From Coccinella septempunctata (Eukaryota; Arthropoda; Insecta; Coleoptera; Coccinellidae): a stretch of 64,000 nucleotides of DNA. The position numbers and the translations under genes were made by a program. Under the pieces are notes generated by a model. It searched no databases. It had not been told where the DNA came from and saw only the letters and a list, made by a program, of their open reading frames with translations. Every line of letters starts with the position of its first letter. Positions within the stretch are counted from its first letter, which is position 1. The DNA lies in assembly GCF_907165205.1 (NCBI RefSeq), contig NC_058196.1, forward strand, positions 600,501-664,500, in the 5' to 3' direction. Shown here one piece after another: positions 20,101 through 33,800 of the stretch.

Positions 20101-23100
20101 GAGTGAAAATCTCATCTTGACAGTCGTGAAAACATAGAAGTTATAGACAGCTGACTGCGCGCTTTCTAGGGCAATTTCGGTGTTTTATACGGAACAGGGT
20201 CGAAAAAGGGTAGTCTGCAAGGGATGCAAGAAAAATTTTTTACGGACTATAAATCCTGAATAGTCGATCATCATCTGAGTGAAAATCTCATCTTGACAGT
20301 CGTAAAAACATGGAAGTTATAGACAGCTGACTGCGCGCTTTATATCGCAAATTCGGTGTTTTATACGGAAAATGGTCGAAAAAGGGTAGTCTGCAAGGGG
20401 GCAAGAAAAGTTTTTTACGGATTATGAATCCTGAATAGTTGGTCATCATCTGAGTGAAAATCTCATCTTGACAGTCTTGAAAACAAAGAAGTTATAGACA
20501 GCTGACTGCGCGCTTCCTAGGGCAAATTCGGTGTTTTATACGGAAAAGGGTCGAAAAAGGGTAGTCTGCAAGAGGTGCAAGAAAAGATTTTTACGGACTA
20601 TGAATCCTGAATAGTTGACCATCATCTAAGTGAAAATCTCATCTTGACAGTCGTAAAAACATAGAAGTTATAGACAGCTGACTGCGCGCTTTATATCGCA
20701 AATTCGGTGTTTTATACGGAAAAGGGTCGAAAAAGGGTAGTCTGCAAGGGAGGCAAGAAAAGTTTTTTACGGATTATGAATCCTGAATAGTTGGTCATCA
20801 TCTGAGTGAAAAGCTCATCTTGACAGTCTTGAAAACATAGAAGTTATAGACAGCTGACTGCGCGCTTCCTAGGGCAAATTCGGTGTTTTATATGGAAAAG
20901 GGTCGAAAAAGGGTAGTCTGCAAGAGGTGCAAGAAAAGTTTTCACGGATTATGAATCCTGAATAGTCAACCTTCATTTGAGTGAAAATCTCATTTTGACA
21001 GTCGTAAAAACATAGAAGTTATAGACAGCTTACTGCGCGCTTCCTAGGGCAATTTCGGTGTTTTATACGGAAAAGGGTCGAAAAAGGGTAGTCTGCAAGG
21101 GATGCAAGAAAAATTTTTTACGGACTATAAATCCTGAATAGTCGATCATCATCTGAGTGAAAATCTCATCTTGACAGTCGTAAAAACATGGAAGTTATAG
21201 ACAGCTGACTGCGCGCTTTATATCGCAAATTCGGTGTTTTATGGGGAAAAGGGTCGAAAAAGGGTAGTCTGCAAGAGGTGCAAGAAAAGATTTTTACGGA
21301 CTATGAATCCTGAATAGTTGACCATCATCTGAGTGAAAATCTCATCTTGACAGTCGTAAAAACATAGAAGTTATAGACAGCTGACTGCGCGCTTTATATC
21401 GCAAATTCGGTGTTTTATACGGAAAAGGGTCGAAAAAGGGTAGTCTGCAAGGGAGGCAAGAAAAGTTTTTTACGGATTATGAATCCTGAATAGTTGGTCA
21501 TCATCTGAGTGAAAAGCTCATCTTGACAGTCTTGAAAACATAGAAGTTATAGACAGCTGACTGCGCGCTTCCTAGGGCAAATTCGGTGTTTTATACGGAA
21601 AAGGGTCGAAAAAGGGTAGTCTGCAAGGGAGGCAAGAAAAGTTTTTTACGGATTATGAATCCTGAATAGTTGGTCATCATCTGAGTGAAAAGCTCATCTT
21701 GACAGTCTTGAAAACATAGAAGTTATAGACAGCTGACTGCGCGCTTCCTAGGGCAAATTCGGTGTTTTATACGGAAAAGGGTCGAAAAAGGGTAGTCTGC
21801 AAGAGGTGCAAGAAAAGTTTTCACGGATTATGAATCCAGAATAGTCAACCTTCATTTGAGTGAAAATCTCATTTTGACAGTCGTAAAAACATAGAAGTTA
21901 TAGACAGCTTACTGCGCGCTTCCTAGGGCAATTTCGGTGTTTTATACGGAAAAGGGTCGAAAAAGGGTAGTCTGCAAGGGATGCAAGAAAAATTTTTTAC
22001 GGACTATAAATCCTGAATAGTCGATCATCATCTGAGTGAAAATCTCATCTTGACAGTCGTAAAAACATGGAAGTTATAGACAGCTGACTGCGCGCTTTAT
22101 ATCGCAAATTCGGTGTTTTATGGGGAAAAGGGTCGAAAAAGGGTAGTCTGCAAGAGGTGCAAGAAAAGATTTTTACGGACTATGAATCCTGAATAGTTGA
22201 CCATCATCTGAGTGAAAATCTCATCTTGACAGTCGTAAAAACATAGAAGTTATAGACAGCTGACTGCGCGCTTTATATCGCAAATTCGGTGTTTTATACG
22301 GAAAAGGGTCGAAAAAGGGTAGTCTGCAAGGGAGGCAAGAAAAGTTTTTTACGGATTATGAATCCTGAATAGTTGGTCATCATCTGAGTGAAAAGCTCAT
22401 CTTGACAGTCTTGAAAACATAGAAGTTATAGACAGCTGACTGCGCGCTTCCTAGGGCAAATTCGGTGTTTTATACGGAAAAGGGTCGAAAAAGGGTAGTC
22501 TGCAAAGGATGCAAGAAAAATTTTTTACGGACTATAAATCCTGAATAGTCGATCATCATCTGAGTGAAAATCTCATCTTGACAGTCGTAAAAACATGGAA
22601 GTTATAGACAGCTGACTGCGCGCTTTATATCGCAAATTCGGTGTTTTATGGGGAAAAGGGTCGAAAAAGGGTAGTCTGCAAGGGAAGCAAGAAAAGTTTT
22701 TTACGGACTATGAATCCTGAATAGTTGACCATCATCTGAGTGAAAATCTCATCTTCACAGTCGTAAAACCATAGAAGTTATAGACAGCTGACTGCGCGCT
22801 TTATAGCGCAAATTCGGTATTTCATACGGAAAAGGTTCTAAAAAGGGTAGTCTGCAAGGGGTGCAAGAAAAGTTTTTCACGGATTATGAATCCTGAATAG
22901 TCAACCTTCATCTGAGTGAAAATTTCATTTTGACAGTCGTAAAAACATAGAAGTTATAGACAGCTGACTGCGCGCTTCCTAGGGCAAACTCGGTGTTTTA
23001 TACGGAAAAGGGTCGAAAAAGGGTAGTCTGCAAGGCGTGCAAGGAAAGTTTTTTACAGATTATGAATCCTGAATAGTTATTTATTATCTGAGTGAAAATC

Positions 23101-24719
23101 TCATTCTGACAGTCGTAAAAACATAGAAGTTATAGACAGCTGACTGCGCGCTTTATATCGCAAATTCTGTGTTTAATACGGATAAGGGTCGAAAAAGGGT
23201 AGTCTGCAAGGGGTGCAAGAAAAGTTTTTCACATATTATGAATCCTGAATAGTCCACCTTCATCTGAGTGAAAATCTCATCTTGACAGTCGTGAAAACAT
23301 AGAAGTTATAGACAGCTGACTGCGCGCTTCCTAGGGCAAACTCGGTGTTTTATACGGAAAAGGGACGAACAAGGGTATTCTGCAAGGCGTGCGAAAAAAA
23401 TTCCTTACGGATTATGAATCCTGAATAGTTGACCATAATCTGAGTGAAAATCTCATCTTGACAGTCGTAAAAACATAGAAGTTATAGACAGCTAACTGCG
23501 CGCTTTATAGCGCATATTCGGTATTTTATACGGAAATGGGTCGAAAAAGGGTAGCCTGCAAGGGGTGCAAGAAAAGTTTTCCACGGATTCTGAATCCTGA
23601 ATAGTTGACCATAATCTGAGTGAAAATCTCATCTTGACAGTCGTAAAAACATAGAAGTTAAAGACAGCTGACTGCGCGCTTTATAGCGCAAATTCGGTGT
23701 TTTATACGGAAAAGGGTCAAAAAAGGGTAGTCTGCAAGGGAAACAAGAAAAGTTTTTTACGGATTATGAATCCTGATCAGTTGACCATCATCTGAGTGAA
23801 AATCTCATCTTCACAGTCGTAAAAACATAGAAGTTATAGACAGCTGACTGCGCGCTTTATAGCGCAAATTCGGTATTTCATACGGAAAAGGTTCTAAAAA
23901 GGGTAGTCTGCAAGGGGTGCAAGAAATGTTTTTCACGGATTATGAATCCTGAATAGTCAACCTTCATCTGAGTGAAAATCTCATTTTGACCGTCGTAAAA
24001 ACATAGAAGTTATAGACAGCTGACTGCGCGCTTCCTAGGGCAAATTCGGTGTTTTATACGGAAAAGGGTCGAAAAAGGGTAGTCTGCAAGGGGTGCAAGA
24101 AAAGTTTTTTACGGATTATGAATCCTGAATAGTTGACCATAATCTGAGTGAAAATCTCATCTCGACAGTCGTAAAAACATAGAACTTATAGACAGCTGAC
24201 TGCGCGCTTTATAGCGCATATTCGGTATTTTATACGGAAATGGGTCGAAAAAGGGTAGTCTGCAAGGGGTGCAAGAAAAGTTTTTCACATATTATGAATC
24301 CTGAATAGTCCACCTTCATCTGAGTGAAAATCTCATCTTGACAGTCGTGAAAACATAGAAGTTATAGACAGCTGACTGCGCGCTTCCTAGGGCAAACTCG
24401 GTGTTTTATACGGAAAAGGGTCGAAAAAGGGTATTCTGCAAGGCGTGCGAAAAAAATTTCTTACGGATTATGAATCCTGAATAGTTGACCATAATCTGAG
24501 TGAAAATCTCATCTTGACAGTCGTAAAAACATAGAAGTTATAGACAGCTAACTGCGCGCTTTATAGCGCATATTCGGTATTTTATACGGAAATGGGTCGA
24601 AAAAGGGTAGCCTGCAAGGGGTGCAAGAAAAGTTTTCCACGGATTCTGAATCCTGAATAGTTGACCATAATCTGAGTGAAAATCTCATCTTGACAGTCGT
24701 TAAAACATAGAAGTTAAAG
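11188..24719. repeat. 176-bp satellite array, segment 2
   Basis: About 77 monomers, same family as segment 1. Higher-order organisation is visible: 11,245-12,300 recurs almost unchanged at 16,338-17,395 (offset about 5.09 kb, 29 monomers), and a five-monomer block of about 880 bp is repeated in tandem at 21,025-22,790. A small internal slip duplicates GGGTCGAAAAA at about 17,547-17,570. No genes. Confidence 0.97.
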
Positions 24720-24849
24720 GGCCTGTTCCGATATTGCTGTTAGTACTGGCCCGCAATCGAATAACAATAGAACTCGAACGACTGGGCCAATAGGCATCGT
24801 TTCTGAAATACTGACAGTACTATTCAGGAATATCGGAACAGACGGACCG
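24720..24849. mobile_element. 130-bp inverted-repeat (MITE-like) insertion in satellite
   Basis: Non-satellite DNA splits a monomer between GAAGTTAAAG and ACAGCTGACT. Its ends are inverted copies: CTGTTCCGATATT near the left and AATATCGGAACAG near the right, with imperfect extension inward through AGTACTG and outward to GG(G/T)CC. No coding capacity. No clear target duplication (at most one base). The same monomer without the insert is at about 1,540-1,600. The superfamily is not recognised. Confidence 0.75.
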
Positions 24850-27800
24850 ACAGCTGACTGCGCGCTTTATAGCGCAAATTCGGTGTTTTATACGGAAAAG
24901 GGTCAAAAAAGGGTAGTATGCAAGGGAAGCAAGAAAAGTTTTTTACGGATTATGAATCCTGAATAGTTGACCATCATCTTAGTGAAAATCTCATCTTCAC
25001 AGTCGTAAAAACATAGAAGTTATAGACAGCTGACTGCGCGCTTTATAGCGCAAATTCGGTATTTCATACGGAAAAGGTTCTAAAAAGGGTAGTCTGCAAG
25101 GGGTGCAAGAAATGTTTTTCACGGATTATGAATCCTGAATAGTCAACCTTCATCTGAGTGAAAATCTCATTTTGACCGTCGTAAAAACATAGAAGTTATA
25201 GACAGCTGACTGCGCGCTTCCTAGGGCAAATTCGGTGTTTTATACGGAAAAGGGCCGAAAAAGGGTAGTCTGCAAGGGGTGCAAGAAAAGTTTTTTACGG
25301 ATTATGAATCCTGAATAGTTGACCATAATCTGAGTGAAAATCTCATCTCGACAGTCGTAAAAACATAGAACTTATAGACAGCTGACTGCGCGCTTTATAG
25401 CGCATATTCGGTATTTTATACGGAAATGGGTCGAAAAAGGGTAGTCTGCAAGGGGTGCAAGAAAAGTTTTTTACGGATTATGAATCCTGAATAGTCCACC
25501 TTCATCTGAGTGAAAATCTCATCTTGACAGTCGTGAAAACATAGAAGTTATAGACAGCTGACTGCGCGCTTTATATCGCAAATTCGGTGTTTTATACGGA
25601 AAAGGGTCGAAAGAGGGTAGTCTGCAAGGGGTGCAAGAAGAGTTTTTCACGGATTATGAATCCTGAATAGTTGACCATAATCTGAGTGGAAATCTCATCT
25701 TGACAGTCGTAAAAACATAGAAGTTATAGACAGCTGTTTGGGCGCTTTATAGCGCATATTCGGTATTTTATACGGAAATGGGTCGAAAAAGGGTAGTCTG
25801 CAAGGGAGGCAAGAAAAGTTATTTACGGATTATGAATCCTGAATAGTTGGTCATCATCTGAGTGAAAATCTCATTTTGACAGTCTTGAAAACATAGAAGT
25901 TATAGACAGCTGACTGCGCGCTTTATATCGCAAATTCGGTGTTTTATACGGAAAAGGGTCGAAAAAGGGTAGTCTGCAAGAGGTGCAAGAGAAGATTTTT
26001 AATGACTATGAATCCTGAATAGTTGACCATCATCTGAGTGAAAATCTCATCTTGACAGTCATAAAAACATAGAAGTTATAGACAGCTGACTGCGCGCTTT
26101 ATATCGCAAATTCGGTGTTTTATACGGAAAAGGGTCGAAAAAGGGTAGTCTGCAAGGGAGGCAAGAAAAGTTTTTTACGGATTATGAATCCTGAATAGTT
26201 GGTCATCATCTGAGTGAAAAGCTCATCTTGACAGTCTTGAAAACATAGAAGTTATAGACAGCTGACTGCGCGCTTCCTAGGGCAAATTCGGTGTTTTATA
26301 CGGAAAAGGGTCGAAAAAGGGTAGTCTGCAAGAGGTGCAAAAAAAGTTTTTACGGATTATGAATCCAGAATAGTCAACCTTCATTTGAGTGAAAATCTCA
26401 TTTTGACAGTCGTAAAAACATAGAAGTTATAGACAGCTGACTGCGCGATTCCTAGGGCAATTTCGGTGTTTTATAAGGAAATTGGTCGAAAAAGGGTAGT
26501 CTGCAAGGGATGCAAGAAAAATTTTTTACGGACTATAAATCCTGAATAGTCGATCATCATCTGAGTGAAAATCTCATCTTGACAGTCGTAAAAACATGGA
26601 AGTTATAGACAGCTGACTGCGCGCTTTATATCGCAAATTCGGTGTTTTATGGGGAAAAGGGTCGGAAAAGGGTAGTCTGCAAGGGATGCAAGGAAAGTTT
26701 TTTACAGATTATGAATCCTGAATAGTTGACCATCATCTGAGTGAAAATCTCATCTTGACAGTCTTGAAAACATAGAAGTTATAGACAGCTGACTGCGCGC
26801 TTCCTAGGGCAAATTCGGTGTTTTATACGGAAAAGGGTCGAAAAAGGGTAGTCTGCAAGAGGTGCAAGAAAAGATTTTTACGGACCATGAATCCTGAATA
26901 GTTGACCATCATCTGAGTGAAAATCTCATCTTGACAGTCATAAAAACATAGAAGTTATAGACAGCTGACTGCGCGCTTTATATCGCAAATTCGGTGTTTT
27001 ATACGGAAAAGGGTCGAAAAAGGGTAGTCTGCAAAGGAGGCAAGAAAAATTTTTTACGGATTATGAATCCTGAATAGTCCACCTTCATCTGAGTAACAAT
27101 ATCATTTTGACAGTCGTAAAAACATAGAAGTTATAGACAGCTGACTGCGCGCTTCTTAGGGCAAATTCGGTGTTTCATACGGAAAGGGTCGAAAAAGGGT
27201 AGTCTGCAAGTGGTGCAAGAAAAGTTTTTTACGTATTATAAATCCTGAATAGTTGACCATCATCTGAGTGAAAATCTCATCTTGACAGTCGTAAAAACAT
27301 GGAAGTTATAGACAGCTGACTGCGCGCTTTATATCGCAAATTCGGTGTTTTATACGGAAAAGGGTCGAAAAAGGGTAGTCTGCAAGGGAGGCAAGAAAAG
27401 TTTTTTACGGATTATGAATCCTGAATAGTTGGTCATCATCTGAGTGAAAAGCTCATCTTGACAGTCTTGAAAACATAGAAGTTATAGACAGCTGACTGCG
27501 CGCTTTATATCGCAAATTCGGTGTTTTATGGGGAAAAGGGTCGAAAAAGGGTAGTCTGCAAGGGAGGCAAGAAAAGTTTTTTACGGATTATGAATCCTGA
27601 ATAGTTGACCATCATCTGAGTGAAAATCTCATCTTGACAGTCATAAAAACATAGAAGTTATAGACAGCTGACTGCGCGCTTTATATCGCAAATTCGGTGT
27701 TTTATACGGAAAAGGGTCGAAAAAGGGTAGTCTGCAAGGGAGGCAAGAAAAGTTTTTTACGGATTATGAATCCTGAATAGTTGGTCATCATCTGAGTGAA

Positions 27801-30800
27801 AAGCTCATCTTGACAGTCTTGAAAACATAGAAGTTATAGACAGCTGACTGCGCGCTTTATATCGCAAATTCGGTGTTTTATACGGAAAAGGGTCGAAAAA
27901 GGGTAGTCTGCAAGTGGTGCAAGAAAAGTTTTTTACGTATTATAAATCCTGAATAGTTGACCATCATCTGAGTGAAAATCTCATCTTGACAGTCGTAAAA
28001 ACATGGAAGTTATAGACAGCTGACTGCGCGCTTTATATCGCAAATTCGGTGTTTTATACGGAAAAGGGTCGAAAAAGGGTAGTCTGCAAGGGAGGCAAGA
28101 AAAGTTTTTTACGGATTATGAATCCTGAATAGTTGGTCATCATCTGAGTGAAAAGCTCATCTTGACAGTCGTAAAAACATGGAAGTTATAGACAGCTGAC
28201 TGCGCGCTTTATATCGCAAATTCGGTGTTTTATACGGAAAAGGGTCGAAAAAGGGTAGTCTGCAAGAGGTGCAAGAAAAGATTTTTACGGACCATGAATC
28301 CTGAATAGTTGGTCATCATCTGAGTGAAAAGCTCATCTTGACAGTCTTGAAAACATAGAAGTTATAGACAGCTGACTGCGCGCTTCCTAGGGCAAATTCG
28401 GTGTTTTATACGGAAAAGGGTCGAAAAAGGGTAGTCTGCAAGAGGTGCAAAAAAAGTTTTTACGGATTATGAATCCAGAATAGTCAACCTTCATTTGAGT
28501 GAAAATCTCATTTTGACAGTCGTAAAAACATAGAAGTTATAGACAGCTGACTGCGCGATTCCTAGGGCAATTTCGGTGTTTCATACGGAAAGGGTCGAAA
28601 AAGGGTAGTCTGCAAGAGGTGCAAGAAAAGATTTTTAATGACTATGAATCCTGAATAGTTGACCATCATCTGAGTGAAAATCTCATCTTGACAGTCATAA
28701 AAACATAGAAGTTATAGACAGCTGACTGCGCGCTTTATATCGCAAATTCGGTGTTTTATACGGAAAAGGGTCGAAAAAGGGTAGTCTGCAAGGGAGGCAA
28801 GAAAAGTTTTTTACGGATTATGAATCCTGAATAGTTGGTCATCATCTGAGTGAAAAGCTCATCTTGACAGTCTTGAAAACATAGAAGTTATAGACAGCTG
28901 ACTGCGCGCTTCCTAGGGCAAATTCGGTGTTTTATACGGAAAAGGGTCGAAAAAGGGTAGTCTGCAAGAGGTGCAAAAAAAGTTTTTACGGATTATGAAT
29001 CCAGAATAGTCAACCTTCATTTGAGTGAAAATCTCATTTTGACAGTCGTAAAAACATAGAAGTTATAGACAGCTGACTGCGCGATTCCTAGGGCAATTTC
29101 GGTGTTTTATAAGGAAATTGGTCGAAAAAGGGTAGTCTGCAAGGGATGCAAGAAAAATTTTTTACGGACTATAAATCCTGAATAGTCGATCATCATCTGA
29201 GTGAAAATCTCATCTTGACAGTCGTAAAAACATGGAAGTTATAGACAGCTGACTGCGCGCTTTATATCGCAAATTCGGTGTTTTATGGGGAAAAGGGTCG
29301 AAAAAGGGTAGTCTGCAAGGGATGCAAGGAAAGTTTTTTACAGATTATGAATCCTGAATAGTTGACCATCATCTGAGTGAAAATCTCATCTTGACAGTCT
29401 TGAAAACATAGAAGTTATAGACAGCTGACTGCGCGCTTCCTAGGGCAAATTCGGTGTTTTATACGGAAAAGGGTCGAAAAAGGGTAGTCTGCAAGAGGTG
29501 CAAGAAAAGATTTTTACGGACCATGAATCCTGAATAGTTGACCATCATCTGAGTGAAAATCTCATCTTGACAGTCATAAAAACATAGAAGTTATAGACAG
29601 CTGACTGCGCGCTTTATATCGCAAATTCGGTGTTTTATACGGAAAAGGGTCGAAAAAGGGTAGTCTGCAAGGGAGGCAAGAAAAATTTTTTACGGATTAT
29701 GAATCCTGAATAGTCCACCTTCATCTGAGTAACAATATCATTTTGACAGTCGTAAAAACATAGAAGTTATAGACAGCTGACTGCGCGCTTCTTAGGGCAA
29801 ATTCGGTGTTTCATACGGAAAGGGTCGAAAAAGGGTAGTCTGCAAGTGGTGCAAGAAAAGTTTTTTACGTATTATAAATCCTGAATAGTTGACCATCATC
29901 TGAGTGAAAATCTCATCTTGACAGTCGTAAAAACATGGAAGTTATAGACAGCTGACTGCGCGCTTTATATCGCAAATTCGGTGTTTTATACGGAAAAGGG
30001 TCGAAAAAGGGTAGTCTGCAAGGGAGGCAAGGAAAGTTTTTTACGGATTATGAATCCTGAATAGTTGGTCATCATCTGAGTGAAAATCTCATTTTGACAG
30101 TCTTGAAAACATAGAAGTTATAGACAGCTGACTGCGCGCTTCCTAGGGCAAATTCGGTGTTTTATACGGAAAAGGGTCGAAAAAGGGTAGTCTGCAAGAG
30201 GTGCAAAAAAAGTTTTTACGGATTATGAATCCAGAATAGTCATCCTTCATTTGAGTGAAAATCTCATTTTGACAGTCGTAAAAACATAGAAGTTATAGAC
30301 AGCTGACTGCGCGATTCCTAGGGCAATTTCGGTGTTTTATAAGGAAATTGGTCGAAAAAGGGTAGTCTGCAAGGGATGCAAGAAAAATTTTTTACGGACT
30401 AAAAATCCTGAATAGTCGATCATCATCTGAGTGAAAATCTCATCTTGACAGTCGTAAAAACATGGAAGTTATAGACAGCTGACTGCGCGCTTTATATCGC
30501 AAATTCGGTGTTTTATGGGGAAAAGGGTCGAAAAAGGGTAGTCTGCAAGGGATGCAAGGAAAGTTTTTTACAGATTATGAATCCTGAATAGTTGACCATC
30601 ATCTGAGTGAAAATCTCATCTTGACAGTCTTGAAAACATAGAAGTTATAGACAGCTGACTGCGCGCTTCCTAGGGCAAATTCGGTGTTTTATACGGAAAA
30701 GGGTCGAAAAAGGGTAGTCTGCAAGGGGTGCAAAAAAAGGTTTTTACGGATTATGAATCCTGAATAGTTGACCATAATCTGAGTGAAAATCTCATCTTGA

Positions 30801-33800
30801 CAGTCGTGAAAACAATGAAGTTATAGACAGCTGACTGCGCGCTTTATATCGCAAATTCGGTGTTTCATACGGAAAAGGTTCTAAAAAGGGTAGTCTGCAA
30901 GGGGTGCAAGAAAAGATTTCACGGATTATGAATCCTGAATAGTCAACCTTCATCTGAGTGAAAATCTCATTTTGACAGTCGTAAAAACATAGAAGTTATA
31001 GACAGCTGACTGCGCGCTTCCTAGGGCAAATTCGGTGTTTTATACGGAAAAGGGTCGAAAAAGGGTAGTCTTCAAGGGGTGCAAGAGAAGTTTTTTACAG
31101 ATTATGAATCCTGAATTGTTGACCATAATCTGAGTGAAAATCTCATCTCGACAGTCGTAAAAACATAGAACTTATAGACACCTGACTGCGCGCTTTATAG
31201 CGCATATTCGGTATTTTATACGGAAATGGGTCGAAAAAGGGTAGTCTGCAAGGGGTGCAAGAAAAGTTTTTTACGGATTATGAATCCTGAATAGTCCACC
31301 TTCATCTGAGTGAAAATCTCATCTTGACATTCGTGAAAACATAGAAGTTATAGACAGCTGACTGCGCGCTTTATATCGCAAATTCGGTGTTTTATACGGA
31401 AAAGGGTCGAAAAAGGGTAGTCTGCAAGGGGCGCAAGAAAATTTTTCACGGATTATGAATCCTGAATAGTTGACCATAATCTGAGTGAAAATCTCATCTT
31501 GACAGTCGTAAAAACATAGAAGTTATAGACAGCTGTTTGGGCGCTTTATAGCGCATATTCGGTATTTTATACGGAAATGGGTCGAAAAAGGATAGTCTGC
31601 GAGGGGTGCAAGAAAAGTTTTTTACGGATTATGAATCCTGAATAGTCCACCTTCATCTGAGTGAAAATCTCATTTTGACAGTCGTAAAAACATAGAAGTT
31701 ATAGACAGCAGACTGCGCGCTTCCTAGGGCAAATTCGGTGTTTTATACGGAAAAAGGTCGAAAAAGGGTAGTCTGCAAGGGGTGCAAGAAATGTTTTTTA
31801 CGGATTATGAATCCTGAATAGTCAACCTTCATCTGAGTGAAAATCTCATTTTGACAGTCGTAAGAACATAGAAGTTATAGACAGCTGACTGCGCGCTTCC
31901 TAGGGCAAATTCGGTGTTTCATACGGAAAGGGTCGAAAAAGGGTAGTCTGCAAGTGGTGCAAGGAAAGTTTTTTACGGATTATAAATCCTGAATAGTTGA
32001 CCATCATCTGAGTGAAAATCTCATCTTGACAGTCGTGAAAACATGGAAGTTATAGACAGCTGACGGCGCGCTTCCTAGGGCAAATTCGGTGTTTTATACG
32101 GAAAGGTTCTAAAAAGGGTAGTCTGCAAGGGGTGCAAGAAAAGTTTTTTACGGATTATGAATCCAGAATAGTCAACCTTCATTTGAGTGAAAATCTCATT
32201 TTGACAGTCGTAAAAACATAGAAGTTATAGACAGCTGACTGCGCGCTTCCTAGGGCAATTTCGGTGTTTTATACGGAAAAGGGTCGAAAAAGGGTAGTCT
32301 GCAAGGGATGCAAGAAAAATTTTTTACGGACTATTAATCCTGAATAGTCGATCATCATCTGAGTGAAAATCTCATCTTGACAGTCGTAAAAACATGGAAG
32401 TTATAGACAGCTGACTGCGCGCTTTATATCGCAAATTCGGTGTTTTATACGGAAAAGGGTCGAAAAAGGGTAGTCTGCAAGGGAGGCAAGAAAAGTTTTT
32501 TACGGATTATGAATCCTGAATAGTTGGTCATCATCTGAGTGAAAAGCTCATCTTGACAGTCTTGAAAACATAGAAGTTATAGACAGCTGACTGCGCGCTT
32601 CCTAGGGCAAATTCGGTGTTTTATACGGAAAAGGGTCGAAAAAGGGTAGTCTGCAAGTGGTGCAAGGAAAGTTTTTTACGGATTATGAATCCTGAATAGT
32701 CAACCTTCATCTGAGTGAAAATCTTATTTTGACAGTCGTAAAAACATGGAAGTTATAGACACCTGACTGCGCGCTTCCTAGGGCAAATTCGGTGTTTTAT
32801 ACGGATAAGGGTCGAAAAAGGGTAGTCTGCAAGGGGTGCAAGAAAAGTTTTTTACGGATTATGAATCCTGAATAGTCAACCTTCATCTGAGTGAAAATCT
32901 CATCTTGACAGTCGTGAAAACATAGAAGTTATAGACAGCTGACTGCGCGCTTCCTAGGGCAATTTCGGTGTTTTATACGGAAAAGGGTCGAAAAAGGGTA
33001 GTCTGCAAGGGATGCAAGAAAAATTTTTTACGGACTATTAATCCTGAATAGTCGATCATCATCTGAGTGAAAATCTCATCTTGACAGTCGTAAAAACATG
33101 GAAGTTATAGACAGCTGACTGCGCGCTTTATATCGCAAATTCGGTGTTTTATACGGAAAAGGGTCGAAAAAGGGTAGTCTGCAAGGGAGGCAAGAAAAGT
33201 TTTTTACGGATTATGAATCCTGAATAGTTGGTCATCATCTGAGTGAAAAGCTCATCTTGACAGTCTTGAAAACATAGAAGTTATAGACAGCTGACTGCGC
33301 GCTTCCTAGGGCAAATTCGGTGTTTTATACGGAAAAGGGTCGAAAAAGGGTAGTCTGCAAGTGGTGCAAGGAAAGTTTTTTACGGATTATGAATCCTGAA
33401 TAGTCAACCTTCATCTGAGTGAAAATCTTATTTTGACAGTCGTAAAAACATGGAAGTTATAGACACCTGACTGCGCGCTTCCTAGGGCAAATTCGGTGTT
33501 TTATACGGATAAGGGTCGAAAAAGGGTAGTCTGCAAGGGGTGCAAGAAAAGTTTTTTACGGATTATGAATCCTGAATAGTCAACCTTCATCTGAGTGAAA
33601 ATCTCATCTTGACAGTCGTGAAAACATAGAAGTTATAGACAGCTGACTGCGCGCTTCTTAGGGCAAATTCGGTGTTTCATACGGAAAAGGGTCGAAAAAG
33701 GGTAGTCTGCAAGTGCTGCAAGGAAAGTTTTTACGGATTATAAATCCTGAATAGTCCACCTTCATCTGATTGAAAATCTCATTTTGACAGTCGTAAAAAC

